Shown piece by piece: positions 10,604 to 24,319 of a stretch of 64,000 nucleotides of DNA; position 1 is the stretch's first letter, and the number at the start of each line of letters is the position of its first letter. The translations under genes and the position numbers were made by a program. A model generated the notes under the pieces. That model was not told where the DNA came from. It saw only the letters and a list, made by a program, of their open reading frames with translations, and did no database searches. Location of the stretch: contig OZ176055.1 of assembly GCA_964247055.1 (NCBI GenBank), positions 4,836,001-4,900,000 of the forward strand, in the 5' to 3' direction. The DNA comes from Paragordius varius (taxonomy: Eukaryota; Nematomorpha).

Positions 10604-13600
10604 TCCATTGATCCATCCTTTTTTTAGGTCCCAAGGTGTCTGGGTTACCATGCACCAACTTTCTGAACAATGTCCTATCAAATACTTGTTCAGGTTCAAT
10701 ATTGAAATGTAAGAGATCTTGAGTCAACTGTTTGGACCATGTGAGTTTAGGACGACCTTTTCTGTTTGGGCCGGGTATGTTTAAATGTGGTATTTTTTGT
10801 ACCCAGTTATCCAAATTCATACGTTGAATCCGTAATATCGCAATCGGTAGCGCTGAGTAAACAGAAATATGGGTTCTATTTCTTAGATGGTATTCTCAAA
10901 AATATTGTTGCAGATTTTTAGCATGTGATTTTCAGCTCTAATAAGCCATTTAAGTCTGTTGCTGTAAGGGCCCAGGTTTCTATAGCGTATTTCATAGCTA
11001 GATTTCTCCCATTTTTTTAAATTTTTAACTTATAATTCGATTGATATTTTTATTAGTTAAAATATATTTTGATTAATTGACTTAACCCATCATTGACTGA
11101 TTCTATGAGAAATGGCATCCCTCAAAGATCCATCAGATGCTATATAATCGCCAAGATATGAAAAAAATTTCTAGTTTTCATTGAAATTTAAAATACGAGG
11201 ATTAGCTATTGGCAGTGGTATCGATAAAATGGTTATTAATAATTTCCTTTTATAATGGAGCATTTTTTATGGACCAATTTTTGCATTTTGTGCAACAAAA
11301 TGAGTTTAGTTTTACTTCTGTGCAAAATGGTCATGAGAACTTGATGATGTTGTGCTCATCTGTGATTAGGATTTCAGTTTTCATTGTATTGATCTTAAGA
11401 CCGTGTTTTGGTAATTGATTCAACCACCTTATATATTACGAGTATTGAAATAATTTCCGCAGTAATAAAGATCGGCTGCATAGAGAATCATATGGCAATC
11501 CTTCTCTTAGTCTTTTGTGATGTAGTATAGTATGGATATAAAAAGAAGAGGGCTTAAAATACACCCCTGATGCAACCCGGTATTAATAATGATATATTCT
11601 GAATTTCTAGCAGGTGTAAGAACACATCTGATTGTGTTGGTGTAAATTAACATTCTTTAATTTATATACATCTACGTTGTTGTAGCACAGTGAATCTATT
11701 CTTAGTATTCTAGGTACTGAGTCGTAAGCCTTTTCAAGTCGACAAAGCGGTGGTATAGTTTAATATTTTTTGCTCGGTATTTATCTTGTAATTGTTAAGG
11801 AGGAATATTGGATTAATTGTGCTTTTTTCGCTGAGGCAAATTGATTGGATTAATTAAAATGAGCAGAGCTATAATTTTTCAAGCATGGTTGAAAAATATC
11901 AACCCATGCTTAAGAAGTTTAAGGGCCTGTATGAGGAACAGTTTAGTCCTTTATTTTTGAAGTGGGAAATATAATGCTTTTTTCCCAGTCTGTAGGTATT
12001 TTAATTTCAACTATTTTTTCCCAATCTGTGGGTATTTTAATTTCAACTATTATTTTGTCAAATAAATTTGTTAAAAGCATGGAAATATTGGGTATTAATT
12101 TTATGATATCAAAACATAGTTCACTAGGCGAAGCCTTGTTTGATTTTATTTGGTCTAAGGCAATTTCGATTTCTTGTATTGTGAATGTCCTTAATGGGCC
12201 ACAACAGGGATCTCTATCAGAATTTATGATGGGTATTAAAATGTTGTTGAGATTTTGTTCCATATATTTTTGCCATATGCTTTCGATTCTGGTTGTATTT
12301 GTAAATTAATATTATTATTATTATCTTTTATACATTGAATTATTGGTATATCTTTTTTGTTATTATTCTAATGTTTCATATATTTGAAAATTTTATAATC
12401 TTGGATTTTCTTTTTAAATTTATCAGCAGTTTTAGCCTTATCATTCATTAATCTTGATTCCTTTTCTACCTTTTTGTGTGTTTTTAATACTCAGCATTGT
12501 CGCATTCTCTTTTCGAATTTTTGCATTTTTTATACAAACGCGCTTTTTCTTTAAGTAATGGCTCAATTGCATCGTCCCACCACCATTTCCTTTGGAACTT
12601 ACTCTTTCTCTTACCACACCATTTCTTTCTGTTTCAATAGCATTGCTCCTTAAACTGTGCCAGGAGTTTTCAACGTTTAGATTCAATGTTTAAATCTCTG
12701 GTTTTTAGCTCTTATGTATAAATAGTCTTTGTTTAGTATTATTATTTAAAAGCCTTGAATTAAATTTGAAAGTTCATGTTAAAATATTATGATGTGAAGA
12801 ATTATAAAATGGTTAATTTACCAGATATTTTCGGTTATGTTGCCTTGTTAGGATGTAGTTTTTTATTGCCAGGAGTGTATGTTATCAATTTATTTTTGCT
12901 TTTATTAACAAAGTATCTACTAATTGTAGCCGCTGAGCTGTACAAAATTCTAGAACATTTTCCCCTTCTTTGTCCCAATTATCAAAGTTGTATCCTCCAT
13001 GTATACCAGAAAAGCCTCTGCTTCCAACATGTGCGTTTAGATCTCCTCCAATCATCGTACCGTCAGTTTCGGGATTTATGAAACATATTTGATAAAGGTC
13101 ATCTCAAAAATCCAGCTATTTATCGAACAAGCCTTTTTGGGGTGCATATACTAAAATTATATTGAGGATCGACTTGTTATATATCATTCGAGATTGAGTT
13201 AGCATATCGCTGCGTAATCTGATTAGGTTTTGTCGATGGGTCTCTTTCGTAATGGCGACCCCAGATTGTCATTTGCCACCTTGGTATAATGAATATCCAT
13301 CAAAGTTTTCATATCTGCATTTTTTATGGAGTTTATATGTTTAAACTTAAGATACGCACCGTATCTATCCATTGCTTATTTCATGTTCCAACATTCCAGG
13401 AGCCAATTTTAAAAGACTCCGATATAGTTGGAAGTTTTTTTTCGATTCTTGTATCCTTCATTTTTCATTGTGTTGTCCCGGTTTATTGTTTTTGAATTTT
13501 GATAATTTGTAAGTTTAGTAGCATTATCATAAATATATATGTTATCATTTTTATTAATATTATGATTTCGATTTGATATTAAGTTTTGTTAATCATTCGT

Positions 13601-13830
13601 GTTTATAAGTCGTTTATTCATGGTTATGCAATTGAGACAAGATTTTACCGATTATATGCCCTCATAAACCAACCCTTTCAACTCAGAGGTGAGAGTACAT
13701 TATTCGATGTACCATAGAGAATGTATAAAAAGACGACGATATTCTAAAATCGATCTCATCCGTTGGCCTTAGACAGTGTGTAAGTTTCCGGACATCACCA
13801 CGCGGAGGTGGACGTAGGATTAGATGTCTC
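10604..13830 (-). mobile_element. LINE-C, full-length but degenerate RTE-like LINE
   Basis: 5' ribozyme fold ends at 13830; the 3' tail is a GATGGATCAATGG-type repeat at 10604-10618. Endonuclease remains lie at 13400-12900. RT remains include KSNKASPSELCFDIIKL (about 12165) and IKIPTDWEKS (about 12000). The C-terminal part (10820-10600) reads IPGPNRKGRPKLTWSKQL. TCCAAAAAA flanks at 10595-10603 and 13831-13839 look like a 9-bp target duplication. Same subfamily as the + strand copy at 40714. Many frameshifts, and a 36-bp tandem duplication at 11977-12048. Confidence 0.85.
13755..13830 (-). ncRNA. HDV-like ribozyme fold, LINE-C 5' end
   Basis: From 13830 on the minus strand: GACATC pairs with GATGTC (P1, with one extra base near the end), P3 ACC/GGT with loop TCCGCGT, GG for P1.1. 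P4 is CTTACAC/GTCTAAG with one mismatch. CCAAC then precedes the P2 3' strand; P2 is weakened by changes. Probably inactive, but the fold is clear. Confidence 0.7.
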
Positions 13831-13839
13831 TCCAAAAAA

Positions 13840-15600
13840 ATAACCTATATTAAAATTGATTTATAAGTATATGGTGCAAAGATGCATTTTCAATGATAAG
13901 ATTTGAGAAAACGCAAATTTATCAAGTACCTTTACCTCACTTATAGTTATATTCATACGACCTAGTGTACGAAAACAAAATTTAGATTTTGGTTAACAAA
14001 AGAATTTAATTATTTTTTATTATTTTAACAATATCAATAGGTAGATATTTCCAGCAATTCCATATTTAGCACTTAAAATTTTTAAGCACCGTGTAATATA
14101 AGAATTATTGAGACATAAAAGTATATGTGCATTGGATAATTGATTTCACAAATCCTACCCTAATTATATACATTTAGATTAAATATAAATGTCGCGTTCT
14201 GATTAATATTTGTTGAAATGCTTAATTTTACCTTTTGAAAAGTGTCGCGCAATCCACCAGTATTGTTCAAAAATAATACCTTTAATGGTTTTAGATCTGA
14301 ACTCATTTTAAAAAGAAGCTGAAATGGATTCATTAACAACATTTTATTAGAATAATCAGCATTTATTCCTAATATTGGTATAATATTCATGCTAAAAATT
14401 GTATATAATATACCGAAAACACCATTTAATTTTTTCATAATTAGAGTACAAATTAGATCTGAAACTAAAAATATGTAATTACTCATTGGTTGCGATTAAT
14501 CTAGGTTTCACTCTATATAAACTTGAATCCAAAAAAGATCTACTTTGTAAGTTTTGAATATAAAATTCTTCTGCAAGTTTACGACTGTTGCATTCAAAAA
14601 TATTTTTATTCTATCATAAAATAAATTTTACAATAGCCAATGGTAAATTATAATTTCCATGAACTACTATTAGTTTCATGCCATTTCTTTGCAAAAAACA
14701 AAAACTAGATATTGAGTTTTTAAGCTATTATAATTTATAATGTAACTTGATATTTATCTTCGAAAATTTCGCTTGATAAATAGGCTATTGCAAAAGGTTT
14801 TTTCGTGTTTCCAAACCTTTGAAAATACCTCAACCAAAAACGCCCCTCTTTTGGGTCAGCTTCATACTTAAAATTGTATTATAGTAAACTTCCAATAAAA
14901 ATCGCTGTAAATCTGGAATGTAAGAATCATGATAATGGCGAAAACAGCACTTGTTATTATTATTAAAACGATAATAACGCATGGTATTCCATAGCCTACA
15001 TAAGACCAGTTGCTCCGATATATACATCTTTTAACACTTCATGACCTCTTCAATTTTTGTCCTAGTTGACATATTAGGGTAATGTGACCAGATAGGCTGT
15101 TTTTCACAGTACAGTACTGGATTTTCAGAAAAAATACTGCCACTGTACTGCGCCCACTTTTGTACTGCTTTTTGAAATTGAAAAAAATAATTATTTATGA
15201 ATATATATATTAATTACCTTTAATTTATTCAAAAAAATTATTTAAAATTTGATATAGTACCCTCTGTAAAAATCACCCCATAATTTTTTAGTTTTTGCGG
15301 TAAAAAAGTAAGATTGGCCTATTGGTTAATATTTTATTTTCTGCTCGAACTATACATAAAATGCGGTCAACCTCGTATGATAGCCTTTCGCGCAGTGGCA
15401 CAACTATAAATCTCGGACTCTACCGTAAGATTCAGGCTAATGGCGCATTCACTCAGGGTTTCCGCAAAAAGAGGTGCCTCAAAATTTAAAACTAACAAAA
15501 TTAATTTATGATATTTTAATAAATGTTTGATCAAGTTTAGAAAATTCATTTTTTGTTAAAATTATCAAAAGAAAATTATATAAAAAATTGTTATTCCCGT
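13840..15600. other. Unassigned AT-rich DNA
   Basis: No gene seen. The minus-strand open frame 14486-14160 (108 codons) has no recognisable domain and is likely chance. AGGGTAATGTGACCAGATA at about 15075 resembles a hAT terminal sequence (compare 18777), so an element fragment may start there. Confidence 0.4.
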
Positions 15601-15639
15601 AACATATTATATATAATCATATTTATAAAAATGGAAAAT

Positions 15640-17400
15640 TCTGGCTTTGTGATCTGTTTCCGGAAAAATGGTATCCAAATATCGAAAAAATATAATCATT
15701 AATGAATGCCTCGACAATAGCTTCGCCTTTTTTTGAATTAGGCCCCAAGTTGGGGCTTACCCCGTGTAAAAAACGGGTTTTTGAAAACAGAAGTCCACAA
15801 AAATCGTGACTTTGAGATAATTTCCGGAGAAGGTATTGGACCATTTAATTTTAAATATGATTTTTGATTATTTATTTTCAATTGCGCCCAACATAGTCGG
15901 CCCGCTTTTTTAATTTAGGCCCTCTTTTTACCCGCTTCTCCCGTAAAATTCTATTTTTTAAAAAAACCAAGTCCATAAAAATAATTTTTTGATTCTTTTT
16001 TTGCCCAAGGTATGAGATCGTAAAAATTCAATAAGCATTCCACGTTTTCCTTCTTAAAAGGCAAAAATTTTAGTCAAGCGTTTCTTTGATGATAGCTGCT
16101 GGGTAAGGAGCTACCCGCTAAAAACTGATCCGTCATGAGGCTTTGTGATCTGTATCCGTAAAACCGGTAGACCCATTTAAATACAAATATAGAAAAAATA
16201 TAATCATTAAGGAATGGTCCGACAATAGCTTTGCCCTTTAATTAGGGCCCAGTTCGGGCCCACCCCGTGTAAAAATCGGTTTCTTTTGAAAACACAAGTC
16301 CACAAAAATCGTGTCTTTGAGACAATTTTCCTGGAGAACGTGTTGGACCATTCAATTTTAAATATGATTTTTGTTTACTTATTTTCAATTGCGCCGAACA
16401 TGGTCTGCTGGCTTTTTTAATTTAGGCCCTTTTACCCGCTGCCCCATAAAATGCCATTTTTTTAAAAAAAAACCAAGTCCATAAAAATAATTTTTTGATT
16501 TTCCCCCAATGTATGAGACAGTAAAAATTCAATAAGGATTCCAGGTATTCCTTGTTAAAAAGCAAAAATTTTATTTAAGCGTTTCTTTGATGATGGCTGC
16601 TGATTAAGGAGCTACCCGCGAAAAAGTGACCCATCATATCAAAATAGCGTGCTTTTGGGGATCAGGCCATATGAGTCAATAGCTGTTCAAAATATTACCT
16701 ATAACAAAGCAAAAATTTAGATCGTGCGGTTTTATAAAAGTAGCCGTTAATTAGGCCCTTCACGCTCTGAAAATGCGCCACCATAGAATGATTTTTTTAA
16801 TTTTGATGCAATTTTTCCAAAAACTAATAAGAGCATATAGAATCAATCATGATTCCAAGTATTCTCCGTATAAAGGCAAAAATTTTAATCAAGCGCTTTT
16901 TTTGTATCAGCCTCTGAGTAGGGAGCTACCTGCCAAAAACTGCGCCGCTATATAGAAATTACGTTGTTTTGGAACTATTTTAAAGAAAACTTATGCCATA
17001 TGAGCTCATTTAAAGTTCGAAATATTACCCGTAACTAGGTAGAAATTAACGTCAGGCCTTTTTTATTAGCCGTTAATTTAGGGCCATATGCCCTAATAAG
17101 CCATCATATAACGATTATTTAGTGTTGAGGTATTTTTTTGCGTAACCCTTGAGACGATGGTCTCAGCGCTTTTTCCATATAGGCCTATGGTCAGGGGTCT
17201 ACTGGTTTAAAACTGAGGCGCCATACAAAAATGGTGTGGCTTTGGAGATAATTTTCAAAAAATTTAAGAAGCCATACGAGTTCAATAAAGGCTTAAAATA
17301 TTACACAGAAAAAGGTAAAATTATAATATAGCGGTTTTTTCCGTTAGCCGTCAATTTGGGGCCTTTCCACCAGTAAACAATATATTCGTATGTATGCAAC
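15640..17400. repeat. Degenerate satellite-like tandem array, units about 150-180 bp
   Basis: About ten diverged head-to-tail units, marked by repeated TTAGGCCC/AGGGAGCTACCCGC blocks near 15736, 15913, 16103, 16243, 16425, 16605, 16753, 16917, 17079, 17191 and 17353. Also recurring: AGTCCA(T/C)AAAAAT, ATGAG...GTTCAAAATATTACC and GGCAAAAATTTTA...CAAGCG. Superimposed on this is a larger duplication: 15640-16140 closely matches 16140-16640. No coding potential. Confidence 0.75.
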
Positions 17401-17734
17401 ATTTAGAAACTCCTATGAGATCATAGCTATTGAATAATGTTTCGAAATAATCCACATATATGGATCATTTTATTGATCCCTTTTTTTCAAATAGTTCCCC
17501 CCCTTCCCCAAAAGTCCGATGGACTTCCCCGGGCTGCGTAGCAGCACGAGATTTACGCTAGTTTATTATATATGGCATATAATTTCGAAATAACTTTTTT
17601 TTCGTATTAAATTAAGAGTTTACGTTTTCTATACTGATTAGGTGGGAGGTATGACATTACTTAATTTTTTCCCAATTAATTTTCATTAGTATTCTTATTT
17701 TTTGCATAAACAATTGATATATTTTGTTGAAGCT

Positions 17735-18200
17735 TACTTCTAACGTATTTGAAGCATGATGGAAACGGTATAACGCTCTAAGATATAATAAAACCCTTTT
17801 TCTTAATAAGTCGATGATGTTGAACAATCAGAATTTTAAATTTAAAGGTTTGTTTGCTTACAAATTTTGGTGAATTTTTGTAAAACAAAATTTTTACATA
17901 AATTTGAAAACGAACGAATATTTTAACCAACCTCTTTTTGGGGAATTAGCATTATCGAATTATATGTATAAAATGTATAACACCGTTTATTCGTTTTCAT
18001 CATGCTCAAAGCTTCCACAAAATCTTGCTAAAAATTATATTTTTAAAAGTATGCATTTTTTAAAAAATATATTTAGCAGTCAAAATTTAGCACATATTTA
18101 AATTGCAAAATGTTTTCGCGTTTATTTAATAGAACAGTCCATTTTAAAAGAGCCAAAAATTTGGGACTTTCAGAGCCCACATCCAAAAATTCAACCCTAA
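17735..18200. repeat. Fold-back element S, shortened copy
   Basis: Matches both arms of the large palindrome at 54880-56090: GATGATGTTGAACA near 17815 and TTTTAAAAGAGCCAAAAATTTGGGACTTTC near 18142 (quoted in part). The middle differs. No coding function. Confidence 0.6.
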
Positions 18201-18479
18201 AGCTCCATGATAATTCTGATATTTTCCTATCAGAATATAATTTCATCTGGATATTTTTTTGTGGAAAGCATGAATATACCACACCGATGGTGTAAAAGCA
18301 GGCAAAGCATGTTTTAATTTTGTACTCCGTTAAAGTTCAAAATATCTAGTCACATTATATTAGGGTTATTTTATAACGCAGAGCTCATTGTAAATAAACT
18401 ACTGTTGAATATTTAGTTAAAATTTACCAGAAATATTACTTAATCAGACTGGTATCTGAGAGATAAATAGCCAATATGA

Positions 18480-18775
18480 GATGGATCATGGAGAAAGACA
18501 AATTTTAAGACCCATATGACGTTTATGGTATTTTCCAGGCTTTTGATTCTATACAATATATTCTTCTACTTTCATTCTTAAAAGAGCTAGAAGTTTCAAC
18601 TTATTTAATTAACAAAAATTTTCAAATTACTCAAGTTCGACTGCTATGGTTTCTAAAAATCATAGAGCTGATCCCTGCATGGTGAATGTGGGGCTATGTC
18701 AGGGTTGAGTCTAATCACCTATTTTGTTTATGGCATATCTCTAATGCATAATGAGAAACTTACTCGATACATTGG
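18480..18775 (+). mobile_element. Reverse-transcriptase relic of another LINE type
   Basis: + strand codons in shifting frames read FQAFDSIQYILLLSFLKELE, then LINKNFQITQVRLLWFLKI and VGLCQG, the order expected for RT domains 3-5. It is interrupted by the hAT element at 18777, and a possible continuation (ANGMGIHI) follows it at about 21045. Clade not determined. Confidence 0.5.
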
Positions 18776-18776
18776 T

Positions 18777-21025
18777 AGGGTGACCAGATTTTTTGAAGGA
18801 TAAAGCGGGACAAATCTAGAAAGGGGGGGTACAACAAAAAAATTTTATAAAAAAAATTTATTGTAGTATTTTTTTATTTTTAACACAAATACATTATAAA
18901 TATAAAAAAAATAATTTATACCTTGGTATATTTTTATCTGAGTAAATGCGTTTTAGCAGATTGTCATCATTTTTTAAAATATTGTAGAAGTCTTCACAAG
19001 AATTTGTCAAATTATATTTGACAGATAAAATGGCCTTTAAAGTTTCAACATTTAAATTTGATTTTTCCGATGTCCACACCAGATTTACTGTGAAAAAACG
19101 CGCTCAGTAGCAGCGTGGTTCCAGGTAAAGATAGTGCAAATTTTACAATTTTAAAATATTATTGTATGGAACAGAGTTTGTTTCAAAATTATGAAATATT
19201 TCTAACCATTTCTTTTCTATTGTATTTTTTCTCTTGTCCATAATTTAAGTTTTTTCATTAATATATTTTTTAACTAATGATACTTCAGAAAAAGGATCAT
19301 TATTTGAAAGGTTACTTTTTGGGAATTTTTGGGAGATGCAGAGATCAAATGATTTCTAAACATCGCACCAATTAAATTCTGGTTTTGATTTATCCACTGA
19401 AAATGATCAATTTTATTAAATTGCACCGTCCAGTCCAAATAATCTTTACAGTTTGTATAAAACATTTTTATATGATCCAGGATATCTTGGCGATTTATTG
19501 GTATAAAATATTTTCTAAACTTTCTTGACATTGGAATTTTAGGTTACTAACTTCATTGGCTACTTCGATTGCCAAAGTTTTGTCGCCTTCTATCAATTTA
19601 ATTACATTTTGAAAGAGAGAAGCTTGATTATGTAGGAACTCTAACCATATTTTTGAAGAATCACTTTCAAAAAAATATCCAAAGTTGTAGGACATTTGTA
19701 CTGTGACAAAAAAATAGGATTTTAAATATTTTTTAAAAATTTTTCGATAGCTGGCATAAGAGCAAACCAACGAGTTTTACAATATCCAAGCATTTTTTGA
19801 TATTGAATTTCGCATTTTCACAGAATTCCTTAAGCATTTCAACGCTTACCGTGTATGTAAAAATAGGAATATATCTTAACAACTACATTTTCCACATCTA
19901 GGTGTACCAAATCAGCAGCTGTTTGAATAGCGTTGTGTATTAAATGCGTTGCATCCAACGTCAATAATGTTTTGATTAAGATTATCTGCTAATTTATTTA
20001 AATTATTTTTTGTTCACCTCCTTGCTTTTCCACCGAAGTTCGTATTGGTGTTTTCAGCGCAATATGCAATTTTGTCTTTTAAATTATTTTTTCTAGAACA
20101 TTCATTATTGAAGTAAAAATTATGTCGGAATTTGTACCGGGTAGAGAAATAAAATCTAAAATTTTAAATCTACTCCGGTTTCTGATCAAAATATCTTATT
20201 AAAGTAGGAAATATTTGCTTCCTGATTTGATACATCAGAGTATGTCGATATTAAATTAATTTTCAGCAAATTTTTTTGTATTTCAGAAAATGCATGTGGC
20301 GAAAGGACATTGCATACAATGGCTTCAGCCTTTGTACGGACACGAATAACCTGTGAGGTACAATCCATAGATCTAAAGGAAGTGATTAACGGCGTGAAAA
20401 GATAAAACGCCTTCGGCTAGAGACAAATTCTTTTCTTCCTCTCCAAAAGCGGTTTTTCGATAAAAATCGCTCATTTTGTAAGATGATGCCGCCATATCTA
20501 TTTTTATGTTTCTGTTTTTCTATATGCTTTTTAATATCATGCTTGCCGCCATGTGCTAGAGTGAACCCCTCGCATAAAGCATTTAACAAATAACTCATTC
20601 TTTGTTTTTTTGAGAAAAGGAAATTCTTTCATTAAATCATCGTTAAATTTACAACCTCTTTTTGTTCTCATATTTTTAAACTATTAGTGTATAAAAATAT
20701 TATATTACCTTAATTTTCTGGAGTAAACGTATAAGCTACCGATTTGTGGTATTAATTTTTTTTTTGATAATTTTAGCAGCAGGATTAGGAAAAGTGTATA
20801 ATCATATGATATAAATTCGAAAAAAAATATTTTTAATTTAAAAATAAAAAATTTTAATTAAAATTGATATAGATTTAAAGATAATATTGATGATAAAAAA
20901 TTTAAACGTATAAAAACAGTGTATTTAAAAAGATTTTTTTTATACAATCGTGAAAAAGCGGGACATTTTTAAAACGCAGCGGGACGCGGGACAAAGTGTG
21001 AAAAAGCGGGACGTCTGGTTAACCT
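18777..21025 (-). mobile_element. Decayed hAT-type DNA transposon
   Basis: Terminal inverted repeats AGGGTGACCAGA (left) and TCTGGTTAACCT (right), each followed inward by AAGCGGGAC-type repeats. Minus-strand frames give transposase pieces in order: a BED-finger-like GFTLAHGGKHDIKKHIEKQKH (20598-20386), central helical parts (20368-19274) and a C-terminal hAT dimerisation-like piece NVETLKAILSVKYNLTNSCEDF (19079-18894). Several stops and frameshifts. Target duplication not clear. It lies within an RT relic. Confidence 0.75.
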
Positions 21026-21029
21026 ATTA

Positions 21030-22130
21030 GGAGCCTTTTTGCTAATGGAATGGGCATACATATTATTTTTAATTGATTAATAATTTGAAATAAATTTATG
21101 AAGAAAACTCTTTACATGTTTAATGATAACCTTTAGCGTTTATGAATTTATAATAAAGATTTGACAATTATAAACATTCATATTTAATTAGATAAAAATA
21201 TACCTTCATTTACTTTAAGATATTTTTGTCAATTAAATTTTAAAGCGATAATCATTTTTTCATCAACTTAGGAATAAATATAACATAGTGTGCAACAAAT
21301 TTCCTTATGATATCACACCCAGCATCTTTATATGAGCGTTGTGACATCATAAAAAAGTACAATGATAAAAAAATTGACAATGTAGAAAAAAATTCCCACT
21401 TTTTCCACATATGGTTATAATCGGAAAATATCAAATTTGCATAATGCGTTATCAAAGATATTAAAAATTATATATGATATAAAGAATATTGATTAAATAT
21501 TGTTTAAAAATTTGGCAAAATATGAATAGATATATTTTGAATAAATATCAATTAAGTTAATTTAAATTTAGCCCTTATATTAGCAACATAAAAAATATTC
21601 AAAGCAAAATAAAATTAAAAACAAATTTTTTTATATTAATTTTTGTATTAGCATTCTAGGGTATAATTTTTTACATGAAGAGTTCACATAAGAGGATTTC
21701 GAAATCTTTTGCAGAATAAAACTGTCAAGTTAGACCGAAGTTGTTTCACCCCTGTTGATAGTAATATTATATTTTTGTGGCAAAGCATGATACTGAAAAC
21801 GAGAAATATTTTGCTACCTACTTTTAATTACTTCCACCCTTACGGGGAAAAGGCTTACCCTATTTTTCGGTCAAGGCTATTTTGTAAAATTTCTGAAACA
21901 TTGGGTTATTTTCATTATTAAGATAACAATATTACAATACATGAAAAAAATGAAGCAATTATACAATATTGATTATGTTCTGCTGCATTGCAATTATTAT
22001 ATATTATATATATATATTTATTTACGACCCATAATATTAAAATAGTTACTACTTACTACAGTTACATGTTTTAATGGCTTTTTAACCGCATTCCTTAAAT
22101 TTAGAAATGTTATAAAATATCTTTAGGTTA
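21030..22130. other. AT-rich DNA without recognised features
   Basis: Apart from the possible end of the RT relic near 21040-21080, nothing was identified. Open frames here are short and without motifs. Confidence 0.4.
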
Positions 22131-22139
22131 GGTCCCTAT

Positions 22140-22366
22140 TTATTCTTGAAAAATTCTTGAAAGAGACAGTTTATGGCTCAAACTTTAAATCAGTGTTAGT
22201 AAAACTGCCGCCCTAAAGTTCGTTTTTATGGCCCTGAATTATTATTTAAATTTTGTGATATAATCATATTAGTATAAAATGCAAGTTTTTATAGAAATAT
22301 GTTTCAGTTCTTGAGACAAGATATTTTTTGCGCCCCTTAAAAATTTTTGTTGAGTACCATTGGTTT
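22140..22366. repeat. Short hAT-derived fragment
   Basis: Ends TTGAGTACCATTGG, like the GGTGAGTACCACTG end of the hAT copies at 28277 and 49143. Shares TTTTATGGCCCTGAAT with 54150-54175. Non-coding remnant. Confidence 0.5.
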
Positions 22367-22829
22367 AAATGATTTGATTTTATTAACACTTCGATTCGAA
22401 TTGGGGTAACTAGACAACAAATTTTTCTTGAGTGACCGCTCTCACGAGTGAAAACATGTAATGTAATAATAATAAAAAAAATAATAATTCCACCTAAAAT
22501 TTTGTATAATTTGATTTTTTATGATTATGCGCCCTCTTTATCAAAATATTAAAAAATGTTTTTCCTTGAAAATGTAAAAATGCCCATTTGTAAATAATAA
22601 AAACTCTATAAAATTACTAATATGTTTGGCATCGATAGTTAATATTGGACATATGAAGCGACAAACCGACCAACGAGAGCGTTGTTCTTAATTATTATAT
22701 TGTAAAAACTAATGGATGAAATTAGCATGAATGTCTAAAAAAGGTAATACAAAAAAGTTTTTTTATAAAACACTTATTTAATGCTTTTATCTCATTCAAA
22801 ACAATTATTTTTAATTTTTTTGTTTTCAA

Positions 22830-23430
22830 AAATTACCGTCATACCAATATTAATTATTTTCTTTAGTAGGCATATAAAATTTCAAAGATAGAAATATAGT
22901 TTAAGGTATTCTTGATCTTTTATAGACATTAGTAAATTTACAGTTATAGCTATGCATTTTAGTATCCATTAGGTAAAATAATTATGATAATAATAATTTT
23001 ATAAAAGCAAAAAAACTTTTTCAAAGATTTTTTTTATTTTATACTAATGTAACCCTAATAATAATATTAAATTAATTTATATACTTTTAGTTTGTCTATA
23101 AATACTTCTTACTTGGTTCAAAAATTTGACCATATAAACGCAAAAACCTTTAACATCAGATTGTTTTTAAATGACTAACTACCATTCGAAAGATACAGTT
23201 TTTCGCGCTCTTCCAATATGATATAAAATACATGGCCTCTATATCTAAAACTTTTAGTTATGAATATTTGGAGTTTAATGTTAAATCTGGGCCAAAGATT
23301 CTCTATAAACCCTAATTAAAAAACATTAAGTAGACCAATTTTTTTCAGATATACTATTGTAGTTTAATGAAATAAATTTTATATTCAAAATAATGGAACT
23401 AAAAAAAGTCCAAATTTGTGGTCTAGAGTT
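22830..23430. repeat. AT-rich interspersed repeat P, copy 2
   Basis: Aligns along its length with 6490-7075 and 46400-46995 in the same orientation, including the CGAAAGATACAGTTTTTCGC block near 23187. Confidence 0.7.
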
Positions 23431-23444
23431 TTATATCAAACGAA

Positions 23445-23815
23445 GATTTGAAAATTTAAACAAGATTAATATCTAATCATTAATTTTAAGATATTTTCTT
23501 GAATCAAATAGCATTTATGTATTGTTCTTAAATATTAGCAGAGTTTTAAATATTTAAACCCTTTATATTCACCCAATACAGTTTATAGCATTAACATTTT
23601 TAAACCTAAATTATATGCATACATAGTCCAAAATAATTTTAAGCATATTTTTAAATCTGTCAAGTGTGCCCTACACCACACTTATATGATATCACCTCCG
23701 AATCAGGTTTTCTTGCTTTTCTGTTGTCTAATGTTTAATTTTTTTATCAACGGTAAGCAAGCCATCACTTAAGAAACTTGCAAGTCGTCAAAAATATTTT
23801 TTTATCACCCCACCT
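23445..23815. repeat. Q-family fragment
   Basis: Reverse-complement match to part of the complete element at 32333-33360. Ends TTTTTTTATCACCCCACC at about 23815 and contains GTCAAGTGTGCCCTACACCAC and ACTTGCAAGTCGTC blocks. Confidence 0.6.
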
Positions 23816-24319
23816 TTAAAAAAAGTATATCAAGTATTTTTGATGAATTTTTTTATATTTCGATTCATTTATGTTGGTGCAAACTTTTGCCATGGTTTCA
23901 GTTCATTCCATATTTTTTAGATTATTTAATTTTAAACAGGTCTGGGGTATCTAACGACCCCAATTCGAATCGAAGGATTGAATGTATTGTTGTATCCAAG
24001 TGATGAACTGTTTTTATACGTACGAACTTCATTTGTGCGATATGTGTATATATTTTTTTGATAATAACAGTAAATACACTATTTATACCAAAAGAGTTTA
24101 CTTTGTTTTGAAGGTTTACGGAATTAAGGAATTCAAAATACTTTTAGATTCATTTTTAATATTAGCTAAGTTTTTCCAAAGATTTTGTTTTTTATCCAAT
24201 CAGTATAATAAAATAAATACCCAAAAATTATCAGATAAAATGTTTATTACTTCAACAAAAGTTTGTACATAAACACCATATTTACATATATAAATAATTT
24301 CCGAAAATATTTTTATTTA

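Larger units (their letters stand above)
22383..24003. repeat. R-family inverted-repeat element interrupted by other repeats
   Basis: Left end TTAACACTTCGATTCGAATTGG at 22383 (first 20 bases diagnostic). The right end, CCCCAATTCGAATCGAAGG...TATCCAAGTG, finishes near 24003. Between them lie repeat P (22830-23430) and a Q fragment (23445-23815), so this copy seems to have received later insertions. Confidence 0.5.

Noticed and set aside
14160-14486. 108-codon minus-strand frame as a membrane protein.
   Set aside because: Hydrophobic stretches are expected from AT-rich DNA; no supporting context or domain.
15640-17400. CRISPR-like array.
   Set aside because: Units are 150-180 bp, diverged along their whole length, with no short identical repeats and unique spacers, in an animal genome.
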